This document shows positions 9,563 through 18,839 of a stretch of DNA of 64,000 nt, piece by piece. The stretch spans positions 10,044,001 to 10,108,000 of the forward strand of contig NZ_CP066831.1 in the NCBI RefSeq assembly GCF_016598615.1, written 5' to 3'. Origin of the DNA: Streptomyces liliifuscus. Lineage in GTDB: Bacteria; Actinomycetota; Actinomycetes; Streptomycetales; Streptomycetaceae. The position numbers and the translations under genes were made by a program. Position 1 is the stretch's first letter; every line of letters starts with the position of its first letter. The notes beneath the pieces were generated by a model, which searched no databases, had not been told where the DNA came from, and was given only the letters and a program-made list of their open reading frames with translations.

Positions 9563-11073
9563 CGGGCGAGCAACTCCAGGACCGAGCGCGAGGCCGGCTC
9601 GACGACATCCAGCAGGAAGCGCGGAGCCACCCCGAGGACGACGGCCAGGACGAGCAGCGGAACCACGGAGACGCTCTCGTGCACCCGCATGTCGGGGAAC
9701 GCCCGTGGTGTACCCGGCGCGTCGGGCAGCCGCAACGGCCCCGTGAACACCTGGCGCAGCGCCCGCAGGAACAGCCCGGCCGTGAGGAGGATGCCGAGCA
9801 CCGACAGCGCCGTGGCCAGCGGCTGAGGCCCGAGACTTCCCGTGAAGATCTGGAACTCGGCGATGAAGCCGGAGAAGCCCGGAAGCCCGAGTGAGGCGAA
9901 GGCCGCCACGCCCGTCATGGCGGCGAACGCCGGTGCCACGGCGGCGAGTCCGGAGTAGGCGCCCATGTCGTAGGTGCGTCCGCGTTCGTGAAGCACCCCC
10001 GCGAGAAGGAACAGCGCACCGGTCAGCAGCCCGTGGCTCACCATCTGGGTCACGGCACCTGTGACAGCGAGGGATCGCGCCTGCTCGGAACTGTCCGCCG
10101 TCGCGGCGGCCGCACCGAGAGCCAGCACGATGTACCCCATGTGATTCACGGAGGTGTACGCGACCATCCGCTTGAAGTCGGTCTGCGCGAGTGCGACCAG
10201 CGCCCCGTGGAGAACCGAGACCACGCCGATGACGACCAGCACGAGGGCGTACCGCCGCCAGGCCTCGGGGAGGATCGGCATGGCGATGCGTACGAATCCG
10301 TACGTGCCCATCTTCAGCAGCACCCCGGCCAGGATCGCCGAACCGGCCGCGGGAGCCTCGACATGGGCCGGCGGCAGCCACGTGTGGAAGGGCACCGTCG
10401 GGGTCTTCACGGCCAGACCGACCACGACTGCCAGCAGCACCAGGGCCCCGTAAACGGACCGTCCGGCGAGCGGGTTCTGCTCGGTCAGCTCGACGATGTC
10501 GAAGGTGTGCGGCGACGCGGCGAGATACAGGCCGATGAAGCCGAGCAGCAGCGCGAGCGACCCGATGAACGTGTACAGGAAGAACTTCAGCGCGGCACGG
10601 GCGGCCTGTCGATGGCCCCATCCGGCGATGACGAAGTACATCGCCACGATGGACAGGTCGAAGAAGACGAAGAAGAGGATCAGATCCAGGGCGACGAAGA
10701 GCCCGAGGCAGGTGGTCTGGAGGAAGAGGAACAGCGCCGCGAACTCGCGGATCCGGCGGTTCTCGCGCAGCGAGTGGACCGCGCAGGCGAGGAACAGCAG
10801 ACAGGTCAGGGCGAGCAGCGGCAGCGACAGGCCGTCGACGCCGACGTGGTAACCGACCCCCGCGCCCGGAATCCAGCGGGCGCGCTCCTCGAACTGCATC
10901 CCCCCGCCCGGCTCGTAGCCGACCCACACCGCGATGACCAGGGCCAGTTCGACGGCCGATGCCGTCACCCAGACCGCCCAGAACACGGTCGGTGCCGTAC
11001 GGCGGGGCAGCGCGAACAACAGCAACGCGACGGCCGTGGGCGCGAAGACGAGGGCGGTCAGCAAGCGGATCAC
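9559..11073 (-). CDS. nuoM: NADH-quinone oxidoreductase subunit M (antiporter-like)
   Basis: 504-residue membrane-arm proton-pumping subunit. The start is GTG at 11073, which overlaps the nuoL TGA in a GTGA; no separate ribosome site is needed. Recognisable elements are VDGLSLPLLALT, FFDLSIVAMYFVIAGWG (conserved Glu replaced in this helix region), VKTPTVPFHTWLPPAHVEAP with the conserved lysine, KMGTYGFVRIAMPI and FKRMVAYTSVNHMGYI. Hydrophobic throughout with about 14 predicted helices. It sits between nuoL and nuoN as in canonical complex I operons. Confidence 0.96.
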   Translation of the reverse strand: MIRLLTALVFAPTAVALLLFALPRRTAPTVFWAVWVTASAVELALVIAVWVGYEPGGGMQFEERARWIPGAGVGYHVGVDGLSLPLLALTCLLFLACAVHSLRENRRIREFAALFLFLQTTCLGLFVALDLILFFVFFDLSIVAMYFVIAGWGHRQAARAALKFFLYTFIGSLALLLGFIGLYLAASPHTFDIVELTEQNPLAGRSVYGALVLLAVVVGLAVKTPTVPFHTWLPPAHVEAPAAGSAILAGVLLKMGTYGFVRIAMPILPEAWRRYALVLVVIGVVSVLHGALVALAQTDFKRMVAYTSVNHMGYIVLALGAAAATADSSEQARSLAVTGAVTQMVSHGLLTGALFLLAGVLHERGRTYDMGAYSGLAAVAPAFAAMTGVAAFASLGLPGFSGFIAEFQIFTGSLGPQPLATALSVLGILLTAGLFLRALRQVFTGPLRLPDAPGTPRAFPDMRVHESVSVVPLLVLAVVLGVAPRFLLDVVEPASRSVLELLAR

Positions 11074-12959
11074 CTCACGAGGACGAAAGCGACGGCGAGG
11101 ACGGTGAAGGCGGCGACCGCCTGGGCGAGGTACTGGTGCAGCTGTCCGGTCTGCGGGCGGCGGGCCCAGCGGCCGAGGGCACGGGTTCCGGTGGCGACCG
11201 CGCCCACCGTGCCGTCGACGGCACGTTCCACCACGTCGTTCGTCCAGCGGGCGAACCGGAGGGTGGTAGAGGCCGAGCCTTCGACGGCTCGGTCCAGGAC
11301 GCGGTCGTCGAACGCCGCGGCGGCGCGCGCCAGTCGCATCGTGGGCGCGACCAGCAGGACATGAGCCGCGCGTTCGAGGCCCAGCCAGTCGGCGAACCCC
11401 GACTTCGCCCGTGCCGCCAAGGGCAGCGGGCGCGCATCCCAGCTCCAAGTGGCCGTGGCGGCCAGGAGGGCCAGACCGGCGGAGAGTACGAACTCCCAGG
11501 CGTGTGGGGCTGGTTGGCCGGAGGCGCTGAGGACACGGCTCACGCTGTCGCGTACCGGGGGAAAGGCGGTCGCCACCAACGCCACGCACGCGAAGGCCAA
11601 CAGGACGAGGGGCCACACGGCGCCGGCCGGGATACGCCGGGCGTCGGGGCGCGTCACCGTAGGACGCCACACGAACCACAGTGCCTTCGCGCTGTAGACC
11701 GCGGACAGGAGAGCGGCGGCGAGCCCGGCCGCGTACAGCCATGGACTGCGCTCCAGGGCACCGGCCAGCAGTACGTCCTTGGCGGCCCAGAGGGAGAGTG
11801 GCGGCAGTCCGGCCAGGGAGAGTGCGGCCACGGTGAAGGCCGTGCCGACCGTACGGTGATGGCGCGCCGCGCCGAGCAGCGCCGGCAGTTGCTGGGTGCC
11901 GAGCGCGGTCAGCCAGGCGCCCGCCGTGAGAAACAGCAGACTCTTCGCCGCCGCGTGCGCGATGAGTTGAAGCGTGCCGCCCGTCGTCGCGCCCGCTCCG
12001 GCCGCGAGGACCATGAAGCCGATCTGTGCACAACTCGACGCGGCCAGCAGCTGTTTGAGGTCGGTCTGCGCGATCGCGACGAGCCCGAGGAGGACGGCTG
12101 TGGCCGCACCCGTCCAGGCGACCACGTCGTCGCCCCAGCCGGAGGCGTCCAGCAGCGGTCCGGTCCGCAGGAGCAGGTACGCGCCCGCGACGACCATGGT
12201 CGCCGAGTGCAGCAGGGCCGAGACCGGACTCGGGCCCCGCATCGCCTTCGACAGCCAGAAGCTGAAGGGCAGTTGGGCCGACTTGCCGAGGGCGGCGACG
12301 ACCACGCCCGCGGTGATGAACGACAGCCACGGTTCCTCGGCCCGTGCGAGGCCGTCGAGCGAGAGCGACGAGTTACGCCCTTCTCCGGCGCCGCTCGCGA
12401 GGGCCGCGCCCGCCGCCAGATACAGGCCCAGGTCCGCGGCGCGGGTGGTGAGGAAGGCGGTGTCGGCCGCACTCGTACGCTCCGGATCCCGCCACCAGTA
12501 GCCGATCAGCGCCCATGAGGTGGCGCCCATGACCTCCCAGCCCATCAGCAGGACCGGGAGAGTGGCGGCGGTGACCGTGACGAGCATGCTCCCGGCGAAC
12601 AGCAGCATCAGCCCGAAGAACCGCGCCCGCGCCTCGCCCGCGCCGAACTCCGCACCGCCGAATCCCGCACCGCCGAACTCCGCCGCGCTGAAGAGGAGCA
12701 CGACGAGGGTGACCGCGGTGACGGTGACCGCCAGGAGCCCCGACAGACCGTCCACCGCGAGTCGCATCGGCAGACCGTCGAGGAACGGTGCCCGCGCGCT
12801 CGGGTGTCGCAGCGCCGCGGTGACGGCGAGTGCCAGCGCGACGGCCGCGACCGCGAGTGCCACGGCCGGCGCCGCACGATCGGCCCGCCGCCCCGCCACC
12901 AGGAGCAGCACACCGGCGCCGAGGGGCAGGGCGACCAGCGCCCACAGCAGAGCGCTCAC
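11070..12959 (-). CDS. nuoL: NADH-quinone oxidoreductase subunit L (antiporter-like)
   Basis: 629-residue distal proton-channel subunit of the membrane arm. GTG 12959 overlaps the nuoK stop as GTGA and gives an immediate hydrophobic N-terminus (ALLWALVALPLGAGVLLL); longer upstream starts would run antisense into nuoK. Conserved features are MGWEVMGATSWALIGYWW, GKSAQLPFSFWLSKAMRGPSP with the key lysine, ALLHSATMVVAGAYLL, AQTDLKQLLAASSCAQIGFM and a long C-terminal amphipathic region ending in a terminal helix, as NuoL has for its lateral helix. The sequence is more diverged than main-operon NuoL, in keeping with a paralogous cluster. Confidence 0.95.
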   Translation of the reverse strand: MSALLWALVALPLGAGVLLLVAGRRADRAAPAVALAVAAVALALAVTAALRHPSARAPFLDGLPMRLAVDGLSGLLAVTVTAVTLVVLLFSAAEFGGAGFGGAEFGAGEARARFFGLMLLFAGSMLVTVTAATLPVLLMGWEVMGATSWALIGYWWRDPERTSAADTAFLTTRAADLGLYLAAGAALASGAGEGRNSSLSLDGLARAEEPWLSFITAGVVVAALGKSAQLPFSFWLSKAMRGPSPVSALLHSATMVVAGAYLLLRTGPLLDASGWGDDVVAWTGAATAVLLGLVAIAQTDLKQLLAASSCAQIGFMVLAAGAGATTGGTLQLIAHAAAKSLLFLTAGAWLTALGTQQLPALLGAARHHRTVGTAFTVAALSLAGLPPLSLWAAKDVLLAGALERSPWLYAAGLAAALLSAVYSAKALWFVWRPTVTRPDARRIPAGAVWPLVLLAFACVALVATAFPPVRDSVSRVLSASGQPAPHAWEFVLSAGLALLAATATWSWDARPLPLAARAKSGFADWLGLERAAHVLLVAPTMRLARAAAAFDDRVLDRAVEGSASTTLRFARWTNDVVERAVDGTVGAVATGTRALGRWARRPQTGQLHQYLAQAVAAFTVLAVAFVLVR

Positions 12960-13261
12960 TCCTTCAACTCCGCCGCCATGTCGGTCATGTCGATCTCCCG
13001 TGACCGGAACAAGGCGGTGACGACGGCGAACCCGATCGCCATCTCCAGGGCCATCGCCGTGACCGCCACCACGATCAGGACCTGTCCCTCGGCCGCCGCC
13101 GGAGCGATGTAGTGCCACGCGGCCGCGGCGGCCAGGATGACCCCGCCGAGCATCAGCTCAAGGCCCATCATCAGCATCACGACGGACTGCTGGGTGAGGG
13201 CACCGAACAGACCGACGCTGAACAGCGCGGCGGCCGGCAGCAGAAACAGTTCCAGACTCAT
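12956..13261 (-). CDS. nuoK: NADH-quinone oxidoreductase subunit K
   Basis: Small three-helix membrane subunit (101 residues), homologue of MrpC. The ATG at 13261 overlaps the nuoJ stop as ATGA. The sequence has SVVMLMMGLELMLGGVILA with the conserved glutamate of helix 2, and GQVLIVVAVTAMALEMAIG with the second conserved glutamate in helix 3, both needed for proton transfer in complex I. Unlike most NuoK it extends slightly at the C-terminus with an acidic tail (AAELKE). Confidence 0.95.
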   Translation of the reverse strand: MSLELFLLPAAALFSVGLFGALTQQSVVMLMMGLELMLGGVILAAAAAWHYIAPAAAEGQVLIVVAVTAMALEMAIGFAVVTALFRSREIDMTDMAAELKE

Positions 13262-13818
13262 CGGCCGACACCACCCCGTACGGGATCGTCCGCGTGCCGG
13301 GCCCGCAGATCGTCTCCGAACCGGTCGTAACGTCCCCGGCGGGTGGCCAGCACCACGGTGGCGACGATCGTCGCGAACAGGGCCATGCCCAGGGTCATCA
13401 TGGTGAGCATCTGCGGGCCCATGAGCGACATGCCGAGTTCCATGGTCGGATCGGCGGGTGCCTTCCCCCGACGGGCGGGCCAGGGCGCGAGCAGGATCCC
13501 GGCGGCCAGCAGTGCGAACACCAGGCCGCAGACGACGGCCGCGCCCTTCTTGTTGTGGATCATCGTCATCGGCATGAGCCCGGCCGGGTTCATCATGTAC
13601 ATCACCATGAAGACCGCCATGATGGCCATCTCGATCGTCATCATCAGCACGATGACGATCCCCAGGTAGTCCAGCCCCAGCAGGACGACCAAGCCGCCCA
13701 CGCACAGCAGCGAGCCCAGCAGGGAGAACGTCGCCCGCGCCATCGAGTCGAAGCGGAACACCATCACACCGCCGACCACCGCAAGGACGGCCAGCACCCA
13801 GAAGACCGCGACATCCAT
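13258..13818 (-). CDS. nuoJ: NADH-quinone oxidoreductase subunit J
   Basis: 186-residue membrane-arm subunit. It begins MDVAVFWVLAVLAVVGG and contains GLDYLGIVIVLMMTIEMAIMAVFMVMYM, the helix 3 region that forms the pi-bulge gate in complex I; here it is unusually methionine-rich (about ten Met between residues 58 and 87). It begins 32 nt after the nuoH stop, the only clear gap in the operon apart from the promoter, and has a ribosome site of its own (GAGGTGAC). The Met-rich helices are worth noting beside the neighbouring copper genes, though no metal role is shown. Confidence 0.94.
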   Translation of the reverse strand: MDVAVFWVLAVLAVVGGVMVFRFDSMARATFSLLGSLLCVGGLVVLLGLDYLGIVIVLMMTIEMAIMAVFMVMYMMNPAGLMPMTMIHNKKGAAVVCGLVFALLAAGILLAPWPARRGKAPADPTMELGMSLMGPQMLTMMTLGMALFATIVATVVLATRRGRYDRFGDDLRARHADDPVRGGVGR

Positions 13819-13850
13819 CGCCGTACGTCACCTCGCTTTCGTCAGGGAAC

Positions 13851-14795
13851 TCACCGGTTCAGCACCACCACGGCCACGACCAGCGCCTGCACGATCGCCA
13901 GCGGGGTCAACACGACCCAGGCCAGCTCCAGATAGCGCTCCATGCGTACGGTCGGAATCGCGCGCCGGACCCCCACCAGGAAGGCCAGGACGGCGGCCGT
14001 CTTGAGTACGGTCCAGGCCCAGCCGGGCAGCAGCGGCCCGTGCCCGCCGCCCAGGAAGAGCGGCACACTGAACGCCGCGGCCACGACCAGCAGCAGCCAA
14101 CGCCCGCCGAGGAAGAGCACCCGGTCCGCGCCCGACAGCTCGGCGCCCGCGCCGCCCGCCACGTCACGCCCCGCGGGCTGGTCGAACGGCCCCCAGAACG
14201 CCATCGCCATCGCGCTCAGCAGATAGATCCCGAAGGCCACCGGCATCCACACCGCGAACCACAACCCGGCCTGGGCGCCCACGACTTCACCGACCCGCAG
14301 CGACTCGGCGCCCAGTGCGGCCGTGGTGATGGCCAGCATGTGCGGCAGCTCGTACGCCAGCCCCTGCGCGAGGAAGCGGTAGCCGCCGATGAGCGAGAGC
14401 GTCGAGTTCGGCCCCCAGCCCGCCAGCCAGACCGCCGCCCACGCCAACGCCTCCATCGCGTTGAACCAGACGATCCCTTCCGGCAGATCACTCACCGACC
14501 GGAAGCCGAGCGGCAGTACGACCGCGGCCAGGACGGCGGCGACGGGAAGGAGACCGGCTCCGATCCGGGCCAGGGGCAGGTCCGAGGCCCGGGTACGACG
14601 AGGCTGCTGGACAAGATGCCGGAGGACCTGGCGGCCGGGTTCCACCGCGCGGGCCACCGTCTCCCGCAGCGATCCGGGCCGCCCGCGCCGGGCCCCGGCC
14701 GCGAGCACGGCGTCGAACCCGGCCGTCACCAGGGCCACCCCGACCAGCAGAGCGGGCAGCACGAGGACCGCCCACAGCGAAGTGCGCTCACCCAT
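13851..14795 (-). CDS. nuoH: NADH-quinone oxidoreductase subunit H-like protein
   Basis: 314-residue membrane protein of the NuoH/complex I subunit 1 family, the proximal membrane subunit that normally forms the quinone chamber with NuoB and NuoD. Visible motifs are GWGPNSTLSLIGGYRFLAQGLAYELPHML (close to the canonical GW..NSKYSLLGALRAAAQ..SYE) and AFWGPFDQPAGRDVAGG (variant of PFDLPEAE). The acidic residues of the first cytosolic loop are partly replaced, which suggests an altered quinone/peripheral-arm interface. Its ATG overlaps the stop of the preceding gene by 8 bp. Confidence 0.92.
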   Translation of the reverse strand: MGERTSLWAVLVLPALLVGVALVTAGFDAVLAAGARRGRPGSLRETVARAVEPGRQVLRHLVQQPRRTRASDLPLARIGAGLLPVAAVLAAVVLPLGFRSVSDLPEGIVWFNAMEALAWAAVWLAGWGPNSTLSLIGGYRFLAQGLAYELPHMLAITTAALGAESLRVGEVVGAQAGLWFAVWMPVAFGIYLLSAMAMAFWGPFDQPAGRDVAGGAGAELSGADRVLFLGGRWLLLVVAAAFSVPLFLGGGHGPLLPGWAWTVLKTAAVLAFLVGVRRAIPTVRMERYLELAWVVLTPLAIVQALVVAVVVLNR

Positions 14796-16059
14796 GGCTG
14801 TGGACCGTCCCTGGCGCCGGTACGTGAGTCAGCTCGTCGAGGTCCGGATCCAGGCTCGCGACGATGACCCGCGCGCAGGCGAACTCCGTTCCTTCGAGCA
14901 GCCGGGGGAGGCTGTCCAGCAGCGCCCTCGACGGAGGCACCGGCGTGTCGAGTCTCCCGCGAGGCCCTACGATCTCAGCGGCGTCCAGCGCTTCGGCGGC
15001 ATCGCAGGCCGCCGCGCTCCGACCCACCGCGTCGAGCCACACGAGCATGCGGCTGTACGCGTCCCCGTCCGCGACCAGAGCCGGTCCGGTCACCCCACGC
15101 TGACGTGCCTGCTCGGCGGGCAGCGTTCCGAGCCCCGTCGTCAGCCACCGCAGTGTCCGCGAGCGCTGGGCCCGACGGATCAACGGGCGTACGAGGGGGG
15201 TGAGTTCGGCGGCAGCCGCTCCGGCTAGGGCACGGTCCCGTACGTACCGCGTCCGTGCGGCCATGTCGTCCCAGCCCGTCACGGCGAAGAACCTGCCCAG
15301 GCTGTCCAGGTGGGCCGCGCACAGCCGCCGCGCCGCGTCGCCCCGCGAAACGTGCTCGCCGGCGGTGGCGCGGAGCCACGGTTCGTCCCAGAAGGGCGGA
15401 CGCGGGGACGGGGGAGCGGCCACGGGTTCGACGGTGACTTCCTGGACGACGTCACCCTGGAGAGCCAGGCGGAGGATCAGTCCCGCGGGCCAGTCGGCGA
15501 GTACGGGGCCGAGCGGCACGTGCAGCACGTCGAGCCGCAGACCGTCCCGGTCGTCGGCCCGGTCCGCCATGGGAAGTCCCTCGACGAGGCCGCCCATGTC
15601 GTGCCCTGCGTGCCCGTGATGCCCGCTGTGCATGTCGTGACCGCTGTGGTCCGCACGCGGATCGGTGTCACCGTTCTGTTGGTGCTCGTGGTGCTCGTGG
15701 TGCTCCTCGTGTTCGTCGTGGGCGTGGTGGCTCTCGTGTTCTCCGCGCTGAAGGTCCGCGAGCCCGCCGTCCAGAGCGTCGACGACCCGCTCGGGATCCG
15801 TGATCCACACTCGGGCCTTGGGCGCCGGAATGCCACGCCACAGACCTGCGACAACCCCGTCGCTCTCCTCGCCCTCGCTCCCGAGGTCGCCGACGACGAC
15901 CAGCAGATCGGCCTCCGCCGGCCCGCTCACACACGGCCAGCCGCGACGCGCCAACTCCGCTTCCACGGCGAGCCGTTGCCGCGTCGCGCCGGGGGACACC
16001 GCGAGGAGAACGCTCGGCCGGGACACGGCTGCTCGCACAAGTGCGCGCCTCAGCTCCAC
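14788..16059 (-). CDS. His-rich protein of the secondary nuo cluster; possible degenerate NuoB-NuoD fusion
   Basis: 423 residues from GTG 16059, which overlaps nuoA by 10 bp. This position in the operon is where nuoB, nuoC and nuoD normally lie. I do not recognise a named family, but two segments resemble complex I subunits. Near residues 45-95, AEADLLVVVGDLG and then a proline-containing stretch and VWITDP align by eye with NuoB (QADVMIVAGT...PRWVISMG), without any of the cluster N2 cysteines. Near 205-300, LHVPLGPVLADWPAGLILRL and later HLDSLGRFFAVTGW recall the NuoD N-terminal region. Between them (about residues 108-160) is a loop of roughly 50 residues with about twenty histidines plus Asp/Glu/Met, a likely metal-binding segment. 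No membrane helix. Fully conserved position suggests a structural partner of the membrane arm. Confidence 0.75.
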   Translation of the reverse strand: MELRRALVRAAVSRPSVLLAVSPGATRQRLAVEAELARRGWPCVSGPAEADLLVVVGDLGSEGEESDGVVAGLWRGIPAPKARVWITDPERVVDALDGGLADLQRGEHESHHAHDEHEEHHEHHEHQQNGDTDPRADHSGHDMHSGHHGHAGHDMGGLVEGLPMADRADDRDGLRLDVLHVPLGPVLADWPAGLILRLALQGDVVQEVTVEPVAAPPSPRPPFWDEPWLRATAGEHVSRGDAARRLCAAHLDSLGRFFAVTGWDDMAARTRYVRDRALAGAAAAELTPLVRPLIRRAQRSRTLRWLTTGLGTLPAEQARQRGVTGPALVADGDAYSRMLVWLDAVGRSAAACDAAEALDAAEIVGPRGRLDTPVPPSRALLDSLPRLLEGTEFACARVIVASLDPDLDELTHVPAPGTVHSHG

Positions 16060-16406
16060 CGGAACGCCCCCTCGCGCCAGGCGTACGCGACACCCGCGAG
16101 CAGGATTCCCAGGAAGAGGAACATCTCGACGACCGCGCTGATGCCGACGGCGGAGACGACCTTCGTCCACGGGTACATGAAGAGCATCTCCATGTCGAAG
16201 GCGAGGAAGACCATCGTGACGGGGTACCAGCGCACGTGGAACCGGGAGAGCGGGTGCTCCTGAGGTTCGAGGCCCCCGCTGAACGGGCCGGTGTGCACGG
16301 GCTCGCGGACCGCGCGCAGTGCGACGGACAGGGCATGGACGAGTACGACGGCCGCGACGATCAGTACGAGGAGTACGAGTACCGGTTGCCAGTCCGATGC
16401 AGCCAC
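16050..16406 (-). CDS. nuoA: NADH-quinone oxidoreductase subunit A
   Basis: 118-residue three-helix membrane subunit, first gene of the operon. It has the NuoA signature: FSGGLEPQ (canonical YESG), then HVRWYPVTMVFLAFDMEMLFMYPW, close to the family F..RFYLVAMLFLIFDVE..FLYPW. The canonical cysteine of the loop in the quinone-chamber region is replaced (GGLEPQEH). Only 97 bp separate it from the end of copA on the same strand, so read-through from the copper operon is possible; the gap shows no obvious terminator. Confidence 0.95.
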   Translation of the reverse strand: MAASDWQPVLVLLVLIVAAVVLVHALSVALRAVREPVHTGPFSGGLEPQEHPLSRFHVRWYPVTMVFLAFDMEMLFMYPWTKVVSAVGISAVVEMFLFLGILLAGVAYAWREGAFRWS

Positions 16407-16503
16407 AAGGACCCCTTCCCGACGATCGCTCTCCGGACGGTCACCACGGCAGGCAGCATGTCAGCAGCCTGGGGCGCAAGGAACGCACGACACCTGCCTC
16501 CGG

Positions 16504-18762
16504 TCAGTTCGCCGCGCGGAACGAGCGCAGCCGCAGGGAGTTGCCGACGACGAACACCGAGGAGAAGGCCATGGCCGCTCCGGCGATCATCGGATTGAGC
16601 AGACCGGCCGCGGCGAGCGGCAGGGCTGCCACGTTGTAGGCGAAGGCCCAGAAGAGGTTCGACCGGATGGTGCCGAGGGTGCGGCGGGCGAGCCGGATGG
16701 CGTCGGCCGCGGCGCGCAGATCGCCCCGTACGAGCGTCAGGTCGCCGGCCTCGATCGCGGCGTCCGTGCCGGTGCCCATGGCCAGGCCCAGGTCGGCCTG
16801 GGCGAGGGCGGCCGCGTCGTTGACGCCGTCACCGACCATCGCGACGGAACGGCCTTCGGCCTGGAGCCGCTTGACGACGTCGACCTTGTCCTGCGGCAGC
16901 ACCTCGGCGATGACGTCCTCGGGCGCGATGCCGACCTCGCGGGCGACCGACTCGGCCACGGCCCGGTTGTCTCCGGTCAGCAGGATCGGTGTCAGGCCCA
17001 GCGCGCGCAGCCGCGTGATCGCCTCCGCGCTGGTCTCCTTCACCGCGTCGGCGATTTCGAGGACCGCCCGTGCCTCGCCGTCCCAGGCGACCGCGATGGC
17101 GGTGCGTCCTGCCGCTTCGGCCTCGGCCTTCGCCCGGGTCAGTTCCTCGGGCAGTTCCATGGCCCACTCGGCGAGCAGCCGCTCACGGCCCACGAGAACC
17201 GCGTGACCGTCGACGATGCCCTGCACCCCGAGACCGGGTACGTTCGCGAAGTCCTCGGGGATGGGCAGCGAACCCAGCTTCTCGAGCGCCCCGTCGGCGA
17301 CGGCGCGGGCGATCGGGTGCTCGGAGGAGTGCTCCAACGCGCCTGCCAGGCACAGGACTTCGGCCTCGTCGGTCGTGTCTGCGGTGTGCACGGCCAGCAG
17401 GGTCATGCGGCCGGTGGTCACGGTGCCGGTCTTGTCGAGGACGATGGTGTCGACCTTGCGGGTGGACTCCAGGACCTCCGGGCCCTTGATCAGGATGCCG
17501 AGCTGAGCGCCACGGCCGGTGCCGACCATGAGCGCGGTCGGGGTGGCCAGTCCGAGGGCGCACGGGCAGGCGATGATCAGTACGGCGACCGCGGCGGTGA
17601 AGGCGGCCGTCAGTCCGGACCCGTTGCCCAGCCAGAAGCCGAGGGTGCCCAGCGCGAGCGCGATGACGACGGGTACGAACACGGCGGAGATGCGGTCCGC
17701 GAGGCGCTGGGCGGCGGCCTTCCCGTTCTGCGCGTCCTCCACCAGCCGGGCCATCCGGGCGAGTTGGGTGTCGGCGCCGACCCGGGTGGCCTCGACGACC
17801 AGCCGGCCCCCCGCGTTGATCGTGGCGCCCGTGACCGGGTCGCCCGTGGAGACCTCCACCGGCACCGATTCACCGGTGAGCATCGAGGCGTCCACCGCGG
17901 AGGAGCCCTCGACGACCGTCCCGTCCGTGGCGATCTTCTCGCCCGGGCGCACGAGGAAGCGGTCGCCGACCTTCAACTCGGCGGTCGGGACGGTCTGTTC
18001 GCGGCCGTCGGGGCTCAGCACGGTGACGTCCTTCGCGCCCAGCTCCAGCAGTGCCTTGAGTGCCGCGCCCGCCTTCCGCTTCGAGCGGGCCTCGAAGTAC
18101 CGGCCGGCCAGGATGAAGGCGGTCACACCGGCGGCGGCCTCCAGATAGATGTTCCCGGCGCCGTCGCCCCGGGCGATCGTCAGCTCGAAGGGGTGCGTCA
18201 TGCCGGGCGTGCCCGCGGTGCCGAGGAACAGGGCCCACAGCGACCACAGGAACGCGGCCGAGGTGCCCACGGAGATCAGCGTGTCCATGGTGGCCGCGCC
18301 GTGCCGCGCATTGGTGAACGCGGCCTTGTGGAACGGCCAGGCGGCGTACGTCACGACCGGCGCCGCCAGGGTCAGGGACAGCCACTGCCAGTACTCGAAC
18401 TGCAGGGCCGGGATCATGGCCATCGCGACGACCGGAACGGCCAGCACCACCGCGGTGACCAACCGCTCGCGCAGCGGCCGCAGTTGGTCGTCCGCGCCCG
18501 CCGTTGCGTCGTCACCCTCGGACTCGTCGTGTACGGGCGCCGGCTCGTGCGCGGTGTACCCGGTCTTCTCGACTGTGGCTATCAGGTCCTGGACGGAGAC
18601 GTCACCGTCGTAGGCGACCTTGGCCTTCTCGGTGGCGTAGTTGACGGTGGCCGTGACCCCGTCCATGCGGTTGAGCTTCTTCTCGATCCGTGCCGCGCAC
18701 GAGGCGCAGGTCATGCCGCCGATGGCGAGTTCTACCTCGGCGCCGGTCGTCGTGGTGGTCAT
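16504..18762 (-). CDS. copA: Copper-exporting P1B-type ATPase
   Basis: 752-residue heavy-metal P-type ATPase that exports Cu(I) from the cytosol. It has one N-terminal HMA domain with GMTCASC (Cys19, Cys22), the membrane CPC motif (ACPCALG, about residue 397), the phosphorylation motif DKTGT (about 442), an SEHPIA nucleotide-binding motif and the hinge GDGVND (about 644). Transmembrane helix 7/8 signatures YNVAALPLAAAG and MAFSSVFVV fit Cu(I) specificity. ATG 18762 follows GAGGAGC; longer upstream frames are not supported. It lies 77 bp downstream of copZ, most likely in one transcript started at the CsoR-type promoter upstream of copZ. Confidence 0.97.
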   Translation of the reverse strand: MTTTTTGAEVELAIGGMTCASCAARIEKKLNRMDGVTATVNYATEKAKVAYDGDVSVQDLIATVEKTGYTAHEPAPVHDESEGDDATAGADDQLRPLRERLVTAVVLAVPVVAMAMIPALQFEYWQWLSLTLAAPVVTYAAWPFHKAAFTNARHGAATMDTLISVGTSAAFLWSLWALFLGTAGTPGMTHPFELTIARGDGAGNIYLEAAAGVTAFILAGRYFEARSKRKAGAALKALLELGAKDVTVLSPDGREQTVPTAELKVGDRFLVRPGEKIATDGTVVEGSSAVDASMLTGESVPVEVSTGDPVTGATINAGGRLVVEATRVGADTQLARMARLVEDAQNGKAAAQRLADRISAVFVPVVIALALGTLGFWLGNGSGLTAAFTAAVAVLIIACPCALGLATPTALMVGTGRGAQLGILIKGPEVLESTRKVDTIVLDKTGTVTTGRMTLLAVHTADTTDEAEVLCLAGALEHSSEHPIARAVADGALEKLGSLPIPEDFANVPGLGVQGIVDGHAVLVGRERLLAEWAMELPEELTRAKAEAEAAGRTAIAVAWDGEARAVLEIADAVKETSAEAITRLRALGLTPILLTGDNRAVAESVAREVGIAPEDVIAEVLPQDKVDVVKRLQAEGRSVAMVGDGVNDAAALAQADLGLAMGTGTDAAIEAGDLTLVRGDLRAAADAIRLARRTLGTIRSNLFWAFAYNVAALPLAAAGLLNPMIAGAAMAFSSVFVVGNSLRLRSFRAAN

Positions 18763-18839
18763 GGCTGCTCCTCGTACGGGGTGGATGGCCGGGACCCTGC
18801 GATGCGCGGGCCCCGGCCGGTGCGGGGGAGTGCCCGGGG

